Numbered from the stretch's first letter, positions 46,050 to 58,210 are shown. The stretch: DNA of 64,000 nucleotides from Riptortus pedestris (GCA_019009955.1 JADPXZ010000007.1:4582501-4646500), one strand, 5' to 3'. The notes: a model not told the origin generated them from the letters alone. Made by a program: numbers and translations.

Positions 46050-47310
46050 GAGGCCTGAAATTCAAAATTGCGATATTTCTTTCCTATTGGTTTTTCGGCA
46101 AACATACACATAACAAAAGTTGTTTCTTGTGTTATTAAAAGTAGCTTTTGTGTTTTAAAACATAATATTATTAAATTTCACGATAACTTTTAGTTTCACA
46201 TGCCATAGACACAATATCTGCAATTTGTTTCTTTGGTGTCTGCTTTGTTACCTTTTCAATCATAAACGGCTGAACCGAATTTTTATGAAACTTGATATGT
46301 ATATTACTACTAACCTAACTTAGACTTGAGGCTATATTAATATTCTCTGAGACGAACAGGAGTGGGGGTTATAAGGGAGGCCTGAAATTAAAAATAGCTA
46401 TATTTCGTTTCCTATTGGTTTTCGTCAAATATGAACATAGCAAAAGTTGTTTATTTTGTTATTTAGAGTAACTTTAGTTATATGCTGATCTTTCGTATAG
46501 TGAATTATAAACGAGTTATACGCTAAAACCTATAGCGGAAGTGAACAATTTTATTTGGGACAAAAGACCCAACCGAAATAAATAAAACTCAGTATGTGTA
46601 TTAGCACTAATTCTTTCATTATAACAACCCATACCAACATTTCTAGGGAAGGGGAAGGAGTGGGTGTTGTAAGGGAGGCCTGTATTTAAAATAGCGGTAT
46701 TTCGTTTTCTATTTGTTTTTCGGCAAATATGCACATAAACGTTGTTTATTTTGTTATTTAGAGTAACTTTTGTGATATTTATTTTTGTCTTTTAACAATG
46801 TATAAACAAGATATACACTATAAACTGAAGCCAAGGAGTCAACTATTTCATTGGACACTAACGATTAAACCGAACTTAAAAAAACTCGGTATGTCAATTA
46901 GCATTAATTCTTCCATGATTATAAGCTATATGAAAATGTTTAGATTAGAATGGGAGTGGGGGTTATAAGGGAGGCCTGATATAAAAATTCGCGATATTTC
47001 ATTGTCTCTTTGTTTTTGGACAAACGTGCACTTAACAAAAGTTGTTTACTTTGTTATTTAGAATATCTTTTGTTTTATACATTTTTTCGGGAACAATGTG
47101 TCGAGCAAGTAATTTGTCTAGAAATATTGATATGCTCAACAATTCATTCCAATTTTATTATTAACAAATCCACAGCAACGACGGGTATCAACCCTAAACA
47201 CTGGGACGGGTAAATGTCAAAATATTGTGCAAAGTAAAGCCTTGCCAAAAAAATACCATCACCATTCAGCCTCAAATCAATTCCCGGGCGAAGCCGGCTA
47301 TCTCAGCTAG
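46050..47310 (+). mobile_element. Helitron-like dispersed repeat, plus orientation, CTAG end at 47307-47310
   Basis: It has several ~330-bp internal units (TAAGGGAGGCCTGA, ACAAAAGTTGTTTATTTTGT, AAACCGAACT) and ends ATTCCCGGGCGAAGCCGGCT, ATCTCAG, CTAG, then T and a TA tract. The GC-rich hairpin (CCGGGC-GAA-GCCGG with a bulged G) about 10 nt before CTAG, and insertion before T, are what Helitron 3' ends look like. It has no coding capacity. The 5' end is not a clear A|TC, so the class is provisional. Confidence 0.5.
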
Positions 47311-47362
47311 TATATATATAAAAATATATATATATATATATAAATATATATATATAAAATTA
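47311..47362. repeat. (TA)n microsatellite with ATAAATATA breaks
   Basis: It follows the CTAG end of the Helitron-like element directly. Confidence 0.93.
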
Positions 47363-47814
47363 AGTAAATAAATGAAAAAGGGTGTGCAACATATAGAGCA
47401 AATTGTTGCTTAAATGATCCGAACATAGAAGTAGAAAAGTCTACTTCTAACTTAAGTTCTACTTCACTTTTTCGTAGCTCTTTGGATTGGGTTCAGCAAC
47501 TGAAACCGCTTGGTGGCCATTAGCCCTTTTTCTACAACACCTCTGGTGACTCTGGGTAAACTCCTAGTGTTCTCACATTTTAGTGTTGGCTGGCTCTAAA
47601 GTTCTTTAACTTCTTGAATATTAACTACAGTGGTTACTTTTGGTTATATCAGCTATATTTAAATAGTTATTTGAGTCTAAAAATATTTTTAACTAAATAA
47701 ATATAAAAAAAGCTTTCCATATTTTAATTTTTATAAATCATAACTGGCTCTAATAATTATGTTTTATCATTTATTCACAGATTTAAAAGCTCACCGGAAA
47801 ACAATATTTGGTAT
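47363..47814. other. Unassigned stretch
   Basis: A small inverted phrase lies near 47430-47470 (GAAGTAGAAAAGTCTACTTC), and GGTGGCCATTAGCCCTTTTT near 47512. No exon is recognised. Confidence 0.45.
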
Positions 47815-48040
47815 TTAAGCTTGGAATAATGCGGTTTATTATATAACAGAGTATTGTTTATGCGACACAAGCAGGAGTCAATCAAAAATGCATATATTTC
47901 AAGAAATTGGGATATTAAATTTAATAATATTATGATTTTACAACAAAAGCTACTTTTAATAACACAAAAAACAACTTTTGCTATGCGCACGTTTGCCGAA
48001 AAACAAATAGAAAACGAAATATCTTGATATATGTATATAT
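47815..48040. repeat. Leader segment and a short Helitron-like fragment
   Basis: The leader (CTTGGAATAATGCGGTTTAT to ACACAAGCAGGAGT) occurs here without the usual ~125-bp unit after it. GCACGTTTGCCGAAAAACAA follows. Confidence 0.75.
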
Positions 48041-49095
48041 ACTAGCTGAGATAGCCAATTCGCCCGGGAATTGATTTGAGGCTGAATGGTGATGGTATTT
48101 TTTTGGCAAGGCTTTACTTTGCACAATATTTTGACATTTACCCGTCCCAGTGTTTAGGGTTAATACCCGTCGTTGGCATTTGTTAATAATAAAATTAATT
48201 TTTTATGTAAGTCTTCACTGTCCTCCAAATAGTCATATTTCCCGTCTCCTGTGCATTATGCATAGATTTGAATTATTAAGGAAAAAATATTAACGTAGAT
48301 TTGAATTAATTTTTTCAGCTGAGGTACCTGATAGTTCAAATAGGAATGAATTGTTGAGCATATCAATATTTCTACGAAAATTACTTGCTTCATACATTGT
48401 TCCCGATAGATACCCTAAATTACAAAGTAAATAACTTTTGTTATGTGCACGTTTGCCTAAAAACAAATAGAAAACGAAATATCGCAAATTTTGTATTCAG
48501 GCCTCCGTTATAACCGCCACTCCCGTTCGAACCTAAAAGATTTAATACAGCTTATAATCGTGGAAGAATTAATGCTAATTCACATATAGAGTTTTGTTAA
48601 GTTCGGTTCAATCGTTAGTGCCCGATAAAATTGTTGGCTCCCGCTTTAATTTTTTAGTGTATATCTTGTTTATACTTTGTTATACGACAAAAGTGAATAT
48701 AGCAACCGAAAGGAAACGAAATATCGCTATTTATAATTCGGTATACGAAAAAAATGTATATAACAAAAGTTACTCTAAATAACAAATAGAACAACTTTTG
48801 TTATGTTCATATTTGCCGTAAAACCAATAGGATCGAAATATCGCTGTTAGGCCTCCCTTCTAACCCCCACTCCTGTTCGTCTCAGAGGATATTAATATAG
48901 CCTAAAGTCTAAGTTGGGTTAGTAGTAATATACATACCAAGTTTCATAAAATTCGGTTCAGCCGTGAAAAGGTAACAAACAAACAGACACGAAAGAAACA
49001 AAATGCAGTTATGGTGTCTATGACAAGTGAAACGAAAAGTTATCGTGAAATTTCGAGAAAAAAAATCAATGTACAGACAGAGGTTACAATTTTAT
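48041..49095 (-). mobile_element. Helitron-like dispersed repeat, full-length-looking copy
   Basis: It begins on plus with ACTAGCTGAGATAGCC (the CTAG end inverted) beside TATATAT. It runs through a conserved ~280-bp end block (GGCTGAATGGTGATGGTATT, ACATTTACCCGTCCCAGTGT), then two internal units, and finishes with ATGTACAGACAGAGGTTAC before another TA tract. About 1.05 kb, non-coding. Confidence 0.55.
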
Positions 49096-49135
49096 ATATA
49101 TATAATATAATATTTTATATATATATTTTATATAA

Positions 49136-49350
49136 TCGTTGAAGAATTAATGCTAATTCACATATAGAGTTTTGTGTTTAAGTTCCGGTTTGTTCAATCG
49201 TTAGTGCCCGATAAAATTATTGGCTCGCTTTAATTTTTTAGTGTAGATCTCGTTTATAGTTTGCCATACGACGAAAGTGAATATGACAAAAGTTACTCTA
49301 AATAACAAAATAAACAACTTTTATCCTGTGCATATTTGCCGAAAAAAAAT
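49136..49350. repeat. Helitron-like internal fragment after (TA)n
   Basis: It repeats AATTAATGCTAATTCACATA and CAATCGTTAGTGCCCGATAA of the neighbouring element. AT-rich unassigned DNA follows to 49589. Confidence 0.75.
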
Positions 49351-49589
49351 TTTACACGCCTGGATTTAAACTGACTTATAAATTGAATCAATGTTATTAA
49401 CAAATATTCTTAATTATTAATAATAAATAAATAATTATGGACTAATAAAATTTATAAGTATATTATAAGCAATGGAGATAGATTATTATAACTTTAGCTT
49501 GTTATTCTTATCGGAAATAAGTCATCCGTTTTATTCGAAGCTTAAATACCGAATATTGTTTTCGAGAGACGTTTATTATATGAGATACA

Positions 49590-50175
49590 TGCAAATATCT
49601 CCGTTATTATGAGTCTGAGAGTAAAATGTTATAGAACCAATCTTTGTTGAACTATTGATGCTCTACAATTGTTGTTATATGCACTTTTTCTCTAGAGTAA
49701 GAACTACGTTAGAATACGAGAGATATTAGCGTTTTTTTCTTTTAATAACAAGTGTTGCGAAAAGGTATAAGACACCCATTACTCAGTAACCCATTAAATT
49801 CCTTGTTTATTTCTAGCTATATGGTGACATTCCAAATATCTCTCGTTACTTTTTTGAGCCTGAGATGGAGGTTAAAATGGTATAGAACCATATCTTGTTG
49901 AACTGATTGATGCTGCTCTACAATTGTTGTTTTATGCACTTTTATCTCCTAGATGGTAAATATTAACCGAAATTCGATATTATGTTCATCTTATTGTTAT
50001 AATTCAAAGTTGTTGAAACAAGGTTAGCATCTCAGACCTAATTTATGTTCGCGTTGTACTTCCAAGTATCTCTGTTATGATGAGCCTGAGAGTAAAAATG
50101 TTTATCAGAACCAATCTTGTTTTCTTGAACTAATCTTTTAGATTGTACTCTACAAATTGGTTTTGATTGATGTTA
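49590..50175 (-). repeat. Three minus-orientation ~125-bp units, insertion-rich
   Basis: The units begin AAATATCTCCGTTATTATGA, CCAAATATCTCTCGTTACTT and CCAAGTATCTCTGTTATGAT. Extra bases are scattered through the second and third units. The patch continues into the first half of the RPS7 exon. Confidence 0.85.
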
Positions 50176-50238
50176 TGTAATTCTTTTTTTATAGTTTATT
50201 CTATGGTGCTAGCATTTGAGGCCGTGTAAAAATTTCCT

Positions 50239-50429
50239 AAGATAGTTCAGAAAAGCGGCTGTTGTTTCGAGTGTGGCTTACGCGAAGCTCTGATGATATT
50301 TTGGAAATGTGCACTTCGAGTTTGTCGCATGTTGCTCTGTTGGACTTGGAGCAGAACAGTGATCTGAAGGCACAGCTGAGGGAATTGCATATCACCAAGG
50401 CTAAGGAGCTGGATCTGAATGGGAAGAAG
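50239..50429 (+). CDS. RPS7: Ribosomal protein eS7 (RPS7), exon 2, 5' half frame-disrupted
   Basis: The clean part, from about 50325, reads [20 protein letters not shown] and [14 protein letters not shown], ending AAG|GTAAGG. This is the N-terminal region of eS7, a structural protein of the small ribosomal subunit needed for 18S rRNA processing. Upstream, pieces of the family N-terminus appear in different frames: KIVQKSG at 50239 in one frame and DDILEM then SSLS in another, where the family has KIVK...PDEFE..ISQA. At least two small insertions would explain this. They lie in an insertion-rich patch, so they may be sequence errors rather than a dead gene. The start codon could not be placed. 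Phase 0 at the donor fits exon 3. Confidence 0.9.
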
Positions 50430-50459
50430 GTAAGGGTGTGAATACTCTAGTAACGCGGT

Positions 50460-52188
50460 ATCTCTCTCTCTCTCATCGTCTCTCTCTCGATCCTCTACTC
50501 ACCCGAGTATCCTCTCATCTCTCCCTCTCTCACTCTCTCTCACACCTCAACCTCTCTCTCACTTCACTCTCTCCCCCCCCCTTTCTCTCTCACCTCCCCC
50601 CTTTCTCTCTCTCTCTCTCTTCTCATCCTCCTCTCTCGATCTACTGTCTTCCTTCTCTCTCCCTCTCTCTCTCTCTCTCGATTCATCGTACTCTCTCTGT
50701 CCCATCTCGTCGTCTCTCTCCTCTCACACCTCTCTTCACTCTCTCTCTCTCTCTCTTCGTCTCTCTCTACTCTCTCCTCATCTCTCATCTCTCTGCTCTC
50801 ACACACACACACCTCTCTCGTCTCTCTATCACTCTCCTCTCTCTCGCTCTCTCACGTCAATCTCTCTCGCAGGGTAGAATATAAGCCAAACAACCCCTTT
50901 CTCTTACACACAACAGACAGTCTCTCTCTCGCTCCTCACTACACACTCATCTCCTTCTCTCTCTCTTGCACTCTCTCTCTCTCGCTCTCTCTTTCGCTCA
51001 TCCTCTCTCTCTCTCCTCTCCTCTAACTCTCTTCTATCTCGCTACACACACTCTCATCTCTCCTCTCAACACACTCTCTCACCTCTCCTCCTCTCTCTCC
51101 TCAGTCTCTCTCCTTCTCCTCTCAATCTCATCTCTCTCTCTCTCTCTCTCGTCTCCCCTCTCACCCCCCTTTCTCTCTCTCCTCTTCTCTCTCTCGTTCT
51201 CTCTCTCTCAATCTCTCTCTGTCTCTCTCTCCCCCCTCTCTCTCTATCTCTCTCTCTCTGACAACACACATACACACCAACACACCACTACTCTCCTCTC
51301 TCTCTCTCCATCCCTCACTCCCTCTCCCCTTCTCTCTCTCTCTCTCTCTCGTCACCACAACATCCACACTCTCTCCCCCCTCTCTCTCTCGCAGTCTAAC
51401 TCTCGTCATCTCTCTCTTCTCTCACACGCACACACACTCCCTCTCGTCTCTCTTCACACACACTCTATCTCTCTCACACTCTCCCTCTCTCTTCTCTCAC
51501 TCTCACACCGTCTCTCTCTCACATCTCTTCACTCTCTCACACCAACTCGACTCCCTCTCTCTCACTCTCTCACTCTCTCTCTCCCCTCCCCCCCTCTCTC
51601 TCCCTCGTCTCTCTCATACACACTACCTAACTGCTCTCTCACACACACACACCCCCCAATTCTCTCTCTTCCCCTCCCCAAACCCTTTCTCACTCACCCC
51701 CCCCCTTTCTCTCCTCTCTCCCACACACTCACTTTCTCTCCTTCTCTCTCTCACACACACTCTCTATATCTCTCCCCCTCTCTCTCTCTCCTCTCTCTCC
51801 TCTCTCTCTACTCCACTCTCTCTCTCTCTCTCGCTACCCCCCCCCCTTTCTCCTCTCACTCCTCTCGTCCCCCCCACTCTCTCTCTCTCACACACACACA
51901 CTCTTTCTCCCCCCCCTCTCTCTCACATACACACTCTCTCTGCCTCCCCCTCTCCCTCTCTCTCACACACACACTCCGCTCTCTCTTTCTCCTCTCTCTC
52001 CCCTCCCCCCCTTATCCTCTTTCTCTCTTCGTAATGGGTCACACACACACTCTCTCTCGATCCTCTCTCTCTCTCTCCTCTCAACACTCACATCTCTCTC
52101 CCACTCTCATCAAACTCATCTCTCTCTCTCTCCCCCCCCCCCCCCCCTTTCTCCACCCCCCCCCCTCTCTCTCTCTCCCCACCCCCTA

Positions 52189-52222
<34 letters not shown>

Positions 52223-52690
52223 TTCTCTCTCTCACACACACACAACACTCTCTACTCTCCTCTCACACACACTCTTTCTCTCTTTCTTCTCTTCAACACA
52301 CCTCTCTCTCCTCTCTCTCTACACACACACTCTTCTCTTTCTCCTCTGGCTCTTCTCTCTTCCCTCTCCCCTCTCTCTTTCTCTCTCTCACACACTCTCT
52401 TTCTCTCTTCACTCCCTCCCTCTCTCTGTATCTCTCTCCTCTCTCTTTCCTCTCTCCTCCTCTGTCTCTCTTCTCGCTCCTCTCCCTCTCTACTCTCTGT
52501 CTCTTCTCTCTCACTCTCTCTCTCTCTCTCTCTCTTTCTCTTTCTCTCTCTCTCTTCCTCCCCCCTTTCCTCTTTCTCTTCTCACACTCACTCTCTGTCC
52601 CTCCCTACCCCCCCCTCACTCTCCCTCTCTCTCACTCACTCACTTTCTCACACTCTCTCTCTCCTCTCCCTCCCTCTCTTCTCACCCCCT
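50460..52690. repeat. CT-rich block filling RPS7 intron 2
   Basis: About 2.2 kb of CTCTCT, CACACA and CCCCCC on the sense strand of the gene. It starts about 30 nt after the donor and ends about 50 nt before the acceptor. The 653-residue Ser/Leu frame across it is a repeat artefact that merely runs into exon 3. Confidence 0.96.
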
Positions 52691-52741
52691 GCTTCATACC
52701 CATACATATTTTTATATATATATATCTATTCTATTTTGCAG

Positions 52742-52923
52742 TCGATCATCATCTACGTTCCGATGCCCCAGCTGAAGAGCTTCCAGAAGATCCAGATCCG
52801 CCTCATGAGGGAACTCGAGAAGAAATTCTCCGGGAAACATGTCGTGTTCGTCGGGGATCGTAAAATCTTGCCCAAACCAACTAGGAAATCTAGGAACCCC
52901 AGCAAGCAGAAGCGCCCAAGGAG
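52742..52923 (+). CDS. RPS7: Ribosomal protein eS7 (RPS7), exon 3
   Basis: 60 codons plus 2 nt between TATTTTGCAG and AG|GTAAGA. The product begins [20 protein letters not shown], continues [20 protein letters not shown] and [11 protein letters not shown], and ends KQKRPR. It is the most conserved stretch of eS7 and matches animal RPS7 throughout. It joins in phase with the 50429 donor (NGKK|SIII), and the trailing AG fits the Ser that follows RPR in the family. The remaining part of the protein (about 70 residues, starting RTLT in the family) is not found before 64000 and should lie on exons beyond the window. Unlike exon 2, this exon shows no frame damage. Confidence 0.97.
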
Positions 52924-52930
52924 GTAAGAC

Positions 52931-52953
52931 TATATATATATATATATATATAT
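52931..52953. repeat. (TA)n microsatellite
   Basis: It lies between the RPS7 donor and the CTAG end of a Helitron-like element. Confidence 0.95.
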
Positions 52954-54285
52954 ACTAGCTGAGATAGCCGGCTTTGCCCGGGAATTGATTTGAGGCTGAA
53001 TGGTGATGGTATTTTTTTGGCAAGGCTTTACTTTGCACAATATTTTGACATTTACCCGTCCCAGTGTTTGGGGTTAATACCCGTCGTTGGCATTTGTTAA
53101 TAATAAAATTAATTTTTTATGTAAGTCTTCACTGTCCTGCATATTGTCATATTTCCCGTCTCCTGTGCATTATGCACAGATTTCAGCTATTAAGGACAAA
53201 ATATTAACATAGATTTGAATTAATTTTTCCAGCTGAGGTACCTCATAGTTCAAATAGGAATGAATTGTTGAGCATATCAATATTTCTACGCAAATTACTT
53301 GCTCCACACATTGTTCCTGGAGAAATGTATAAAACAAAAGTTAATCTAAATAACAAAGCAAACAACTTTTGTTATGTGCACATTTGCCTAAATAACAATA
53401 GAAAATGAAATATCGCGAATTTTTATTTCAGGCCTCCGTTATAACCGCCACTCCCGTTCGAACCTAAAAAATTTAATATAGCTTATAATCTTGGAAGAAT
53501 TAATGCTAATTTACATATAGAGTTTTTTTAAGTTCGGTTCAATCGTTAGTGCCCGATAAAATTGTTGGTTCTCACTTTAATTTTTTAGTGTATATCTCGT
53601 TTATACTTTGTCATACGACAAAAGTTACTGTAAATAACAAAATAAACAACTTGTGTCTTGTGCATATTTCCAGAAAAAACAATATGAAACGAAATACCGC
53701 TATTTTTAATTTCAGGCTTCCCTTACAACCCCCACTCCTGCCCGTCCATAGAAATGTTGGTATGGCTTATTATAATGAAAGCATTAGTGCTAATACACAT
53801 ACCGAGTGTTTTATTTAGTTCGGTTGAGTCTTTTGTGCCGAATAAAGGTGTTGACTCCCGCTATAATTTTTAGCGTATAACTCATTTATACTTCCGGTAT
53901 ACGACAAAAGTGTATGTAACAAAAAGTTACTCTAAATAATAAAAATGAATAACTTTTGCTAAGTACATATTTGCCGAAAAACCAATAGGAAACTGAAATA
54001 TCGCTATTTTAAATTTCAGGCCGTCCCTTATAACCCCCACTCCTGTTCGTCTCAGAGGATATTAATATAGCCTAAAGTCTAAGTTGGGTTAGTGAGTAAA
54101 TATACATACCAAGTTTCATAAAATTTCAATTCAGGCCGTTTATGCGTGAAAAGGTAACAAACAAACATAAAAAACAAACGAAAGAAACAAAATGCAGTTA
54201 TGGGTGTCTATGACATGTGAAACGAAAAGTTATCGTGAAATTTTGCAAAAAAAGCAATGTACAGACAGAGGTAACATTTTATAAT
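52954..54285 (-). mobile_element. Helitron-like dispersed repeat, three internal units
   Basis: It begins on plus with ACTAGCTGAGATAGCCGGCT and has the conserved end block. It then has three ~330-bp internal units, each starting near CAGGC(C/T)(T/G)CCCTTA and ATTTCGGTTCAGCC-like sequence, and ends ATGTACAGACAGAGGTAAC beside a TA tract. The number of internal units differs between copies (two at 48 kb, three here). Confidence 0.55.
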
Positions 54286-54287
54286 TA

Positions 54288-54289
<2 letters not shown>

Positions 54290-54342
<53 letters not shown>
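54290..54342. repeat. (TA)n at the junction of two opposed elements
   Basis: The tract lies between the GTACAGACAGAGGT end of one element and the ACCTCTGTCTGTAC end of the next, so the two elements are mirror images across it. Confidence 0.95.
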
Positions 54343-54345
<3 letters not shown>

Positions 54346-55080
54346 TAACCTCTGTCTGTACATTGATTTTTTTCGCGAAATTTCACGATAACTTTTCGTA
54401 TCATATATCATAGACACCATAACTGCAATAACTGCATTTTGTTTCTTTGGTGTCCTGTTTGTTTATTTGTTTGTTACCTATTCATGCATAAAACGGCTGA
54501 AACCGAATTTTATGAAACCTGGTATGTATATTACTACTAAGCCCAACTTAGACTTTAGGCTATACTAATATTCTCTAAGACGAACAGGAGTGGGGGTTAT
54601 AGGAGGGAGGCCTGAAATTAAAAATAGCAATATTTCGTTTCCTATTGGTTTTTCACATAACAAAAGTTATTTATTTTATTATTTAGAGTAACTTTTGTTA
54701 TATACACTTTCGTCGTATACCTGAGTATGAATGAGTTATACGCTAAAAATTATAGCGGGAGTCAACAATTTTATTTGGCACAAAAAAAATCAACCGAACT
54801 AAATAAAACTCGGTACGTGTTTTAGGACTAACGCCTTCATTATAACAAGCCATACCACGATTTCTAGAGACGGGCAGGAGTGGGGGTTGTAGGGGAGGCC
54901 TGAATTTAAAAATCGAGATATTTCAGTTTCCTATTTGTTTTTCGGAAACGTGCACATAAATAATACTGTTTACTTTGTTATTTAGAGTAACTTTGTGTTT
55001 TTATACATTTTTGCGTAGAAATATTGATATGCTCGACAATTCATTCTAATATGAACTACCCAGGAACCTCACTTGGATAA
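54343..55080 (+). mobile_element. Helitron-like dispersed repeat, inverted partial copy
   Basis: It starts ACCTCTGTCTGTACATTGAT and runs in the opposite sense to 52954-54285. It is cut off near 55080, before the CTAG end block. Non-coding. Confidence 0.55.
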
Positions 55081-55533
55081 ATTAATTCAAATGTATGTTA
55101 ATATTCTAATATGTTCATCCTTAATAATTCAATCCTATGTTAATAATATGCCAGTTTGCCCTTTATTGTATTTAATATTTTATTTAATTAAAACATCAAA
55201 AGTATTTGAAAAAACATTTTTAGTATTGTGAGGATAATATAATCCGATTTTTTAAAATAATTTAACAGGATACGGGATTGAGATCCTAAGTGAGTTGGCA
55301 CTACCGAACATCGGGACGTGTGGGGTGGGGGATACTTCCTTTGTCCTATCAGTTCTGCCGTTTCCCTGCCGACTTCATATTAGTCTATGTTTACATGATA
55401 ATTGATGTTTACACTTTTAAACATGTAGTGTTATTCTCAGGAATTTGTTTAATAATCATAAACAAATAATTTAAAAAGATGAACGCTGGAAAGTTGCATG
55501 GAGTTATTTCTGGTATTTATTATCTCTGCTCCA
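55081..55533. other. Unassigned stretch
   Basis: It contains GAGTTGGCACTACCGAACAT and GTCCTATCAGTTCTGCCGTT. No exon of RPS7 or any other gene is recognised. Confidence 0.45.
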
Positions 55534-55723
55534 TTAACCCTAGAACTACCAAGGCTCCTTGAGCCCACAACTTTTTGTTTTTGTTCCCTATCACCCAATT
55601 TTAATAGGATATTTTTGATATTTTATGTATTCCTCAGAAAAACATCCTAGAGTGAGGGCATAACAATAAAATTTAAATAATAAAATTTCTATGCTGAGAA
55701 AAAAATTTTTTTTTGACGTATGG

Positions 55724-55806
55724 GCTCGAGGAGCCCCCCCCCCTTGGTAATGCAAGGGGTAGTTATACACTTAAGTAACTCAAGGGGGGGGGCTCCTCGA
55801 GCCCAC
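55724..55806. repeat. Palindrome in the piggyBac-like element
   Basis: The left arm TGGGCTCGAGGAGCCCCC and its inverted copy GGGGGCTCCTCGAGCCCA are separated by about 40 nt. Each arm contains the small palindrome CTCGAG. A single arm of the same sequence is at 61175-61200. Confidence 0.9.
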
Positions 55807-56292
55807 TGATATTTAATACTACTTTTAACTAGTAATTCAAGTGTTATTAATTATATTGCTCAAATAATAATTACTTTGATGTAATTTTCACATACACAAA
55901 CCATCTCAAGTTTTTTTTTTTTTCTCAAAAAAAATATATTTATTTCTCACCCCATATAATTTTTTTTTCATATCAAAATATATTACTGAGATGGTTATAA
56001 TTATTGCTTCCTGAAAGGTACTTATTTAGAAACGAGGAGATTTTCTATGGTTGTTTCCCAACTAGGGGAATCAGTTAGTCCCATGGCTGCAAATCCTGGA
56101 TAAACACTCGGGAAAAAAAATTATTGTGCAAAAGCAACCGATAATTGAAATTCCGATTCTGATAGTATATATTTTCTTAAATTATTATTCTATCATAATG
56201 TTATAATAACTTGATTACCTTTTTTTCTCTTTTTACTGGTGTCATTTCGGCATATCTCCAGCGGTGTCTATTCTGTGGTGGCCCACGATATT

Positions 56293-56893
56293 TCACCGGA
56301 ATTCCAATCCGGCTTCTTCTGGCGGGCATGTTTTTGTAGTGCTTGTGGCAGCTCTTAATGACGAGTCTGCCGAATCGCGGTCCTTATATACGTTATCTCC
56401 ACAGGTGGTGGGGGAACCTTCAACCATTGGCTGGATTTGTTCGCCACGGTGTTGCGGGTCTTCAGTGCGCCTTCTCGGGGTCAGGAGAGGTCTCCAGACT
56501 GCGGGCAGGAGAAATCCATCGTCTTTATTGAAGTTCCGCGGCCGTTTAAAGATCTCAACCGCTTCCCGCACCAGTCTCCTTGTCCTGTGCTCTTCTCTGG
56601 ACAATACTTTGACTTGGTCAAAGAGCATTTGGCCCCCGCATGAAGTGTCATGAGTGGCGACGGCCGATGTTTTGGTCCTGCTATATTTGTAGTCGGCCGT
56701 GTGCTGCCCAATCCTTGTGGCGACCTTTTTCCCGGTTTGGCCTACATAAACCGACCCGCACGCACACGGCAATAAGTAGACTCCCTTGGACCCTGCAAGT
56801 ACTTGTTTGTCCTTGGCCGTGGCCCAACAGTTCAGCCATCCGGTCCACTACGGCCTGTAGGGCGACGTCCCAGATCGTGTTTTCCTGAGCCAC
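56293..56893 (-). pseudogene. Penelope-like GIY-YIG endonuclease domain, downstream copy
   Basis: PCACGSVYVGQTGKKVATRI starts the domain (YVG in place of YIG), followed by GQHTADY, SCGGQMLFDQVKVL, the acidic helix RLVREAVEIF and NFNKDDGFLLPAVWRPLL. The catalytic elements of the family (YIG-like, Arg, and Glu of EAxEI) are visible. The first part (56680-56893: VVDRMAELLGHGQGQTSTC) is shifted to another frame by small insertions near 56790-56830. The TGA that ends the sister copy has become TGC, so this frame runs on 16 codons (CPPEEAGLEFR). Confidence 0.9.
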
Positions 56894-57069
56894 CTTGCAC
56901 TATCCTTTCTACCCCTTTACTCCCGCCTACATAGTGGTAGATTTGCTAACCCTCCTTTTCAACCTCCGTTCTCTTCCGCAGGTCTTTGGTTACGTGAGAG
57001 GCTGGCCTTAACCTCGGTTGATGGGTCCTTCTGTATCTCCCAGCGTCCCTGTATCCTTTCGATACTCAA

Positions 57070-58210
57070 TTCATTGGTCAGGAAGCTCCAACTCCTTCTT
57101 CAGCAATTCTGGGCGGTTACAGAGTCTGAAAGAGCCCTATGGGACCAAGGTTCTTATGACCCCTTTCTTCTGTCCCGGGTAATTGGTGGAGAGCTTCGCG
57201 TGGAGATACCAGTCCCGTGGCGGATGGGCTTCCCTCTAAGACAGTGTGGCGCCAGCTCGCCATTGTCCAGTTTTATGATGAGAAGGTCCAGGAATGGAGT
57301 CTGCCCGTTCACTTCCTTCTCCATGGTAAACCCTTATAGACGGGTGGCGGTTGTTTTTGGTGGCCTCAGGAACGCGAGTCCAAATTCGTTCCTCCCCGTG
57401 GGGCCAAACTGCAAAGACGTCGTCCCACGTATCTGCTTCCACAGCATGTGTGCTTTCAGGGGGGGTAGATCACTTATATGCCCTGTCCATCAAAACTCCT
57501 CCATAAACGCGGTCAGTCCGCATAGTTGAAGACAGGGGGCGTACCCCTCCCATCGCGACACCGTCCTTTCTGCGATAGGTGACGTCCTTGAATTGGAAAT
57601 AGCAGGATGTTAGGCATATCTTGAAAATTTAGGGCCAGGATAGGGGGGCCGGGGGGCCAACCCATCCTTTCTTTTCGACTAGCTCAACGGTTTCCCTCTC
57701 ACTGGGACGTTGGTTGAAGAGCTCGACTGTACGTCGAACACTAACAATATAGAAAAAGAGGATGGTCACCCTTCGTTTATTTTTAATTCCTTTCAGGATC
57801 TCCACCATGTGCCCTGGAGTTCTTCACACTGGATGAGGTATTCCCCTCGATGGGCTTCAGCCAGTTTTTGGTCGTAGCACCTTGCTGGGTGCGATTACGT
57901 GGGGGAGCCGATCATAGACACTATGGGTGCTGATAGGGGATCCCATCCTTGTGCACCATATGGTAAACCGTAAATCCTGGGCGTATTACGGCCATCACCT
58001 GGGTCCATTCCGGCAACTAGCTTTTTGGTCCAGGTTGCCAGTTTTCAGGATTCTCTTGAATCTTCGTTTACAATTGGCAACTGGTCGGGTCCATTGATGC
58101 CTTTTCTTCGTATGTTTACAAGCGGGTGAAGGAGGGCTTCCATCTTCTCTTGTCCATTACTCCTCACGTCCCTATGCAGCACGGTAATAGTTGCCCTTAT
58201 CCGCCCTGGT
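57070..58210 (-). pseudogene. Penelope-like reverse transcriptase core, frame-disrupted
   Basis: RT landmarks are readable only by changing frame. VHKDGIP lies near 57940-57960, KDGVAMG near 57545-57565, and a Y-V-(G)-D-D-V-F-A-V-W motif near 57410-57432, where one extra G splits the catalytic YVDD. FLDLLIIKLDNGE follows at about 57255-57290. The order matches the Penelope RT palm. Comparison of 56890-57240 with its direct repeat at 60250-60600 shows many single-base insertions here, so much of the damage could be sequencing error. Confidence 0.85.

Noticed and set aside
56264..56888. Plus-strand frames across the endonuclease region
   Set aside because: They are shadows of the minus-strand GIY-YIG frame. 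The same holds at 59567-60242 and on minus at 60594-61103.
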